Origin: an uncultured Pseudomonadota bacterium
Lineage (GTDB): Bacteria > Pseudomonadota > Alphaproteobacteria > RF32 > CAG-239
NCBI GenBank assembly: GCA_902795745.1
Contig: CADBMG010000088.1
Location: 1-9,706 of the forward strand
DNA: 9,706 nucleotides
Reading direction: 5' to 3'
Of this stretch, positions 7,227 through 9,706 are shown in pieces. Numbering within the stretch: the first letter of the stretch is position 1; each line of letters starts with the position of its first letter. A program made the position numbers and the translations under genes. Below the pieces are notes generated by a model. The model had not been told where the DNA came from. It was given only the letters and a program-made list of their open reading frames with translations, and did not search any database.

Positions 7227-9418
7227 TAGTTCAACTTTCCGAGAGCTCGAGCCAAAACGTAATAGACTTTACCGATATCCGAGCCGGAAATTAAGGCAAG
7301 CAAGGTTCCGGCACGATTGTTTTTGCGTGCAGCAGCTATTAAACTGTTGAAGTCATCAATATATTTATCTACCACAACCCTGAAATCAGGCTTGCTTTCA
7401 TAATCTTTGCGGATGGCTACTATTTCGTTTTTAGTCATATTATTTGACAGATAACGTACAAATACGCCATGGTCTCCTGCATAATATTGGCGCCATAAAT
7501 CGTCATCTTTGCCCAGTTTATTGAATATGCCGTGAACATCAATTGATAAGGCTTCCAGCTCAGAAATAATATCTGCGGAATTTTTCATAAATGTATCAAT
7601 ACTGGCGGTTTTGTATTTTTGATCCAACTCGTCAAGTTGCTTTTTGGCTTTATCATAGTTGCTGTTCAAATCTTCCAAATGGCGATTAAATGTCTGATTG
7701 AATCCAACCATTTTTTCTTCATACGAGTTCAAGGTATTTCCAATTTGGTTACCGGTGTTTTTCAGTTCTTCATTGGCGGTGGAGATACGTCCGGTAATTT
7801 GTTTCAAGCTGATCAATGATTTGTTTATATATTCATCTTGCTCAATCAACAGGCTGGCATTAATTTTGCTTTGTTCTGCCATGCTGTCGGAATTTGTTGC
7901 CATTTTGCTGATATTATCACTAATATTTGAGCTGACATCGTTAAGTTTGTTGATAACATTTTCGGCAAAACTTGCGGTTTTAGCATCAATATCGGCAAAG
8001 CTTTGATTTAATCCTTGGGTAATTTTTTCTCCTACACCGTTGAATTTTCCGGCGATTTCATCAGCTTTGGCATTAAAAGTCAGCAAACTGGCATTTAAGT
8101 CTCCTTCAATTTTCTGTAAGTTAGATGCAACAGAGGCAAAGACTTTATCCATATCGCCATTTTTGCTTTGGGTACTGTCGTAATATTCATTAAGGGCACG
8201 CATCTCTTCTTGCAAGCGTTCAATAGTGGCGTTAATGTTCTTAACCATCTGAGAACCCTCAATTTCGAGCATTTGTCGTTTGGCAACAATGCCATCGCCG
8301 ACTTTGGCGAATAAATCCGAAATTTGTTCAGAAGTTTCGCGTAAATTTGCCATTTGCGTTTGTACATTGTTCTCCAATTTTCCGGAACGCTCGACCATAG
8401 CTTCCACTTCTAAACTGATTAATTTGCCATATTCGCCGAGTTTGTTTTCCAAATAGCCGGAGTTTTGGTTGAGAAGTTCTGATTGAGCCTCAACAACCTT
8501 CTTTTGTTCGGCAATACTGTTTTCAATATGAGAAATGCCGGAGTCAAGACGGTGGAACATATCGTCGCAATTTTCGGCAGTTCGCAAGAATGTACGCTCC
8601 AAATTTTCCCCTTTTTCCGCCCAAGATTCGATGATTTGGCTAATGGCATCACGGCTGGTTTTGGCATATTTTTCCAACTGTTCTTGTGCATGGGCAATAT
8701 TTTCGTTATTGACATTTACCACTTCCTTGACGTGTTCGGCAGCAGTAACCATTTGATTAACCATAGGAGTAAGCATATTTGCTAAATTTTCACTGTCTTC
8801 GCGGATTTGTAAAGTATTAACTCTAAAATCGGCGGTGGTGGTTGAAGCTTTTTCCGCTACTTGTTGGAAGTTTAAGGTAAGGTTGCGAATCTCTTCGGAC
8901 AAAGTAGGCAATGATTGTTTTGAATATTTTTTAATATCTTCCGACAAAGCACGCATATCATTGATTCTTTCTCCCAAATCGCGGCGGATAACATCGCTTT
9001 GGGCATAAACATCTCTTGTAGCTTCACGAAGTTCAAGCACTTGTTTTTGAATGGCATCGGCAATCATTTTGGTAGCACTGCTTGCTCCCGAATCGGGAAA
9101 AATTACCTGATTGATTGAGTTTTGCAGCATTTCAGATTCACGATGATAGCTGTTACCGCGGTCAATGTATGCCATAATTACCCAAATAATAGCCAGCGGT
9201 AAGGTAATACCGGCCATAAAGCCACTGAACTCGTTCGGTAACATGGAAAAAAGATTATCCCAACCGAAGAATTTGGTGATGTATATTGCAACAATGGCAA
9301 ACCATGCCACACTGAATATGATAATGAAGTGGTGCAAGCCACTGGTAGAAGTGTGAGAACGTTGTTCTTCTCTAAGTTCTTCAATTTTGGTATTTTTTTG
9401 TACTCTTTTTGCAGACAT
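7226..9418 (-). CDS. Membrane-anchored cytoplasmic coiled-coil protein, TipN-like polarity factor candidate
   Basis: The protein has 730 residues. A basic, hydrophilic N-terminus (1-27) is followed by two membrane spans (about 28-50 and 66-84) with a short outer loop. It then has about 530 residues of charged, Asn/Gln/Lys/Glu-rich helix with coiled-coil character (about 95-625). A compact conserved-looking C-terminal module starts at LWRQYYAGDHGVF (641) and ends DIGKVYYVLARALGKL. The positive-inside rule puts both ends in the cytoplasm. The layout of two N-terminal spans, a long coiled coil and a small C-terminal domain resembles the Caulobacter polarity marker TipN; the C-terminal similarity is from memory and unchecked. 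No chemoreceptor signalling tip or RmuC nuclease domain is seen. The start is supported by GAGGT at 9423-9427. It is the first gene of the operon with dusB and trkA. The gene is certain; the function is tentative. Confidence 0.85.
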   Translation of the reverse strand: MSAKRVQKNTKIEELREEQRSHTSTSGLHHFIIIFSVAWFAIVAIYITKFFGWDNLFSMLPNEFSGFMAGITLPLAIIWVIMAYIDRGNSYHRESEMLQNSINQVIFPDSGASSATKMIADAIQKQVLELREATRDVYAQSDVIRRDLGERINDMRALSEDIKKYSKQSLPTLSEEIRNLTLNFQQVAEKASTTTADFRVNTLQIREDSENLANMLTPMVNQMVTAAEHVKEVVNVNNENIAHAQEQLEKYAKTSRDAISQIIESWAEKGENLERTFLRTAENCDDMFHRLDSGISHIENSIAEQKKVVEAQSELLNQNSGYLENKLGEYGKLISLEVEAMVERSGKLENNVQTQMANLRETSEQISDLFAKVGDGIVAKRQMLEIEGSQMVKNINATIERLQEEMRALNEYYDSTQSKNGDMDKVFASVASNLQKIEGDLNASLLTFNAKADEIAGKFNGVGEKITQGLNQSFADIDAKTASFAENVINKLNDVSSNISDNISKMATNSDSMAEQSKINASLLIEQDEYINKSLISLKQITGRISTANEELKNTGNQIGNTLNSYEEKMVGFNQTFNRHLEDLNSNYDKAKKQLDELDQKYKTASIDTFMKNSADIISELEALSIDVHGIFNKLGKDDDLWRQYYAGDHGVFVRYLSNNMTKNEIVAIRKDYESKPDFRVVVDKYIDDFNSLIAAARKNNRAGTLLALISGSDIGKVYYVLARALGKLN

Positions 9419-9569
9419 TTTTACCTCGTTTATAAAAATATTCGGTTTATTTTAGGTATATCATAATTGTAAAAAGTAAAGATTTTACATAAATTTTGCA
9501 AATAATATAAAAAATAAGTTGATTTTTTAAAAGTTCTATGTATTTTGTAGATGTTGGCAGGTATTTTAT
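9419..9569. other. AT-rich leader/promoter region of the three-gene operon
   Basis: No open reading frame or RNA gene is supported here. On the minus strand it should hold the promoter of the coiled-coil-dusB-trkA operon. The best -10 candidate is TATGAT (plus strand 9460-9465), about 41 bases before the start codon, but the -35 region (around 9484-9489, TGTAAA on the minus strand) is weak. The ribosome-binding site GAGGT is at 9423-9427. Confidence 0.3.
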
Positions 9570-9601
9570 GCCGTTGTGGCTTTAGTTTAGAGCACGTCAT
9601 T
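9570..9601 (+). pseudogene. Decayed 5' half of a tRNA-Thr gene
   Basis: These 32 bases align without gaps to the first 32 bases of the intact tRNA-Thr that begins at 9635, with 25 identities. The first 8 bases (GCCGTTGT) and the 13-base block TAGAGCACGTCAT are identical, and the match stops inside the anticodon loop, just before the anticodon. The D-stem still pairs (GCTT with GAGC, one wobble) but the D-loop has lost the conserved GG. No 3' half follows, so it cannot make a tRNA. It is a relic of a tandem tRNA copy or of a recombination event. Confidence 0.7.
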
Positions 9602-9634
9602 ACAAAGTTAAGAATTATGTTTGAGTATAAATAT

Positions 9635-9706
9635 GCCGTTGTAGCTCAGTGGTAGAGCACGTCATTGGTAATGACGGGGTCGTAAGTCCGATTCTTATCA
9701 GCGGCA
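9635..9706 (+). tRNA. tRNA-Thr (anticodon GGU)
   Basis: A full cloverleaf can be drawn over 72 bases: acceptor GCCGTTG with CAGCGGC (one G-U pair), TA at 8-9, D-stem GCTC/GAGC with loop AGTGGTA, anticodon stem CGTCA/TGACG with loop TTGGTAA, five-base variable loop GGGTC, T-arm GTAAG/CTTAT with loop TCCGATT, discriminator A. Anticodon GGT reads ACC and ACU (threonine). The window ends exactly at the discriminator, so whether CCA is encoded cannot be seen. The T-loop has C where U55 is almost invariant, and the T-stem has one G-U pair. It is transcribed away from the operon on the other strand. Confidence 0.9.

Noticed and set aside
7226..9418. Methyl-accepting chemoreceptor or RmuC-type protein
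   Set aside because: The coiled coil and two membrane spans suggested a chemoreceptor, but no conserved signalling hairpin tip or HAMP-like region is seen and the outer loop is far too short for a sensor. RmuC has one span and a C-terminal nuclease-like domain, which is absent.

Overview
The window suggests a low-GC, probably host-associated alphaproteobacterium. This rests on a TrkA-type potassium regulator directly downstream of a DusB/NifR3-type tRNA-dihydrouridine synthase, a neighbourhood typical of Alphaproteobacteria. A membrane-anchored coiled-coil protein resembling alphaproteobacterial polarity factors points the same way. The organism assignment is inference. All protein genes lie on the minus strand; a threonine tRNA lies on the plus strand at the right edge. 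Layout from left to right: (1) Positions 1-4730 hold the first 1,576 codons of a very large secreted repeat protein, read right to left and running off the left edge with no stop codon. It has a signal peptide, a short ankyrin-like region, a hydrophobic stretch ending in nine glycines, and about 1,400 residues of beta-solenoid repeats of the autotransporter/adhesin kind. Any C-terminal outer-membrane domain would be outside the window. (2) Positions 4731-4899 are intergenic, with a promoter for the adhesin and a stem-loop that could terminate the operon to the right. (3) Positions 4900-9418 are a tightly packed three-gene operon read right to left: a 730-residue coiled-coil membrane protein, then dusB, then trkA. 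Its junctions are a 1-base TAATG overlap and a 4-base ATGA overlap, so translation is probably coupled. (4) Positions 9419-9634 carry no gene but include a decayed copy of the 5' half of the neighbouring tRNA. (5) Positions 9635-9706 are tRNA-Thr(GGU), complete to the discriminator base at the window edge. How the parts fit: the operon joins a putative cell-pole or envelope organiser, a tRNA-modifying enzyme and the cytoplasmic gate-keeper of K+ uptake. These have no obvious shared pathway, and the linkage looks like a contracted form of the conserved dusB-ntrBC-ntrYX-trkA cluster with the nitrogen-regulation genes absent. The adhesin appears to be a separate transcription unit. Its unusual N-terminal architecture and nested repeats are the most novel content here.
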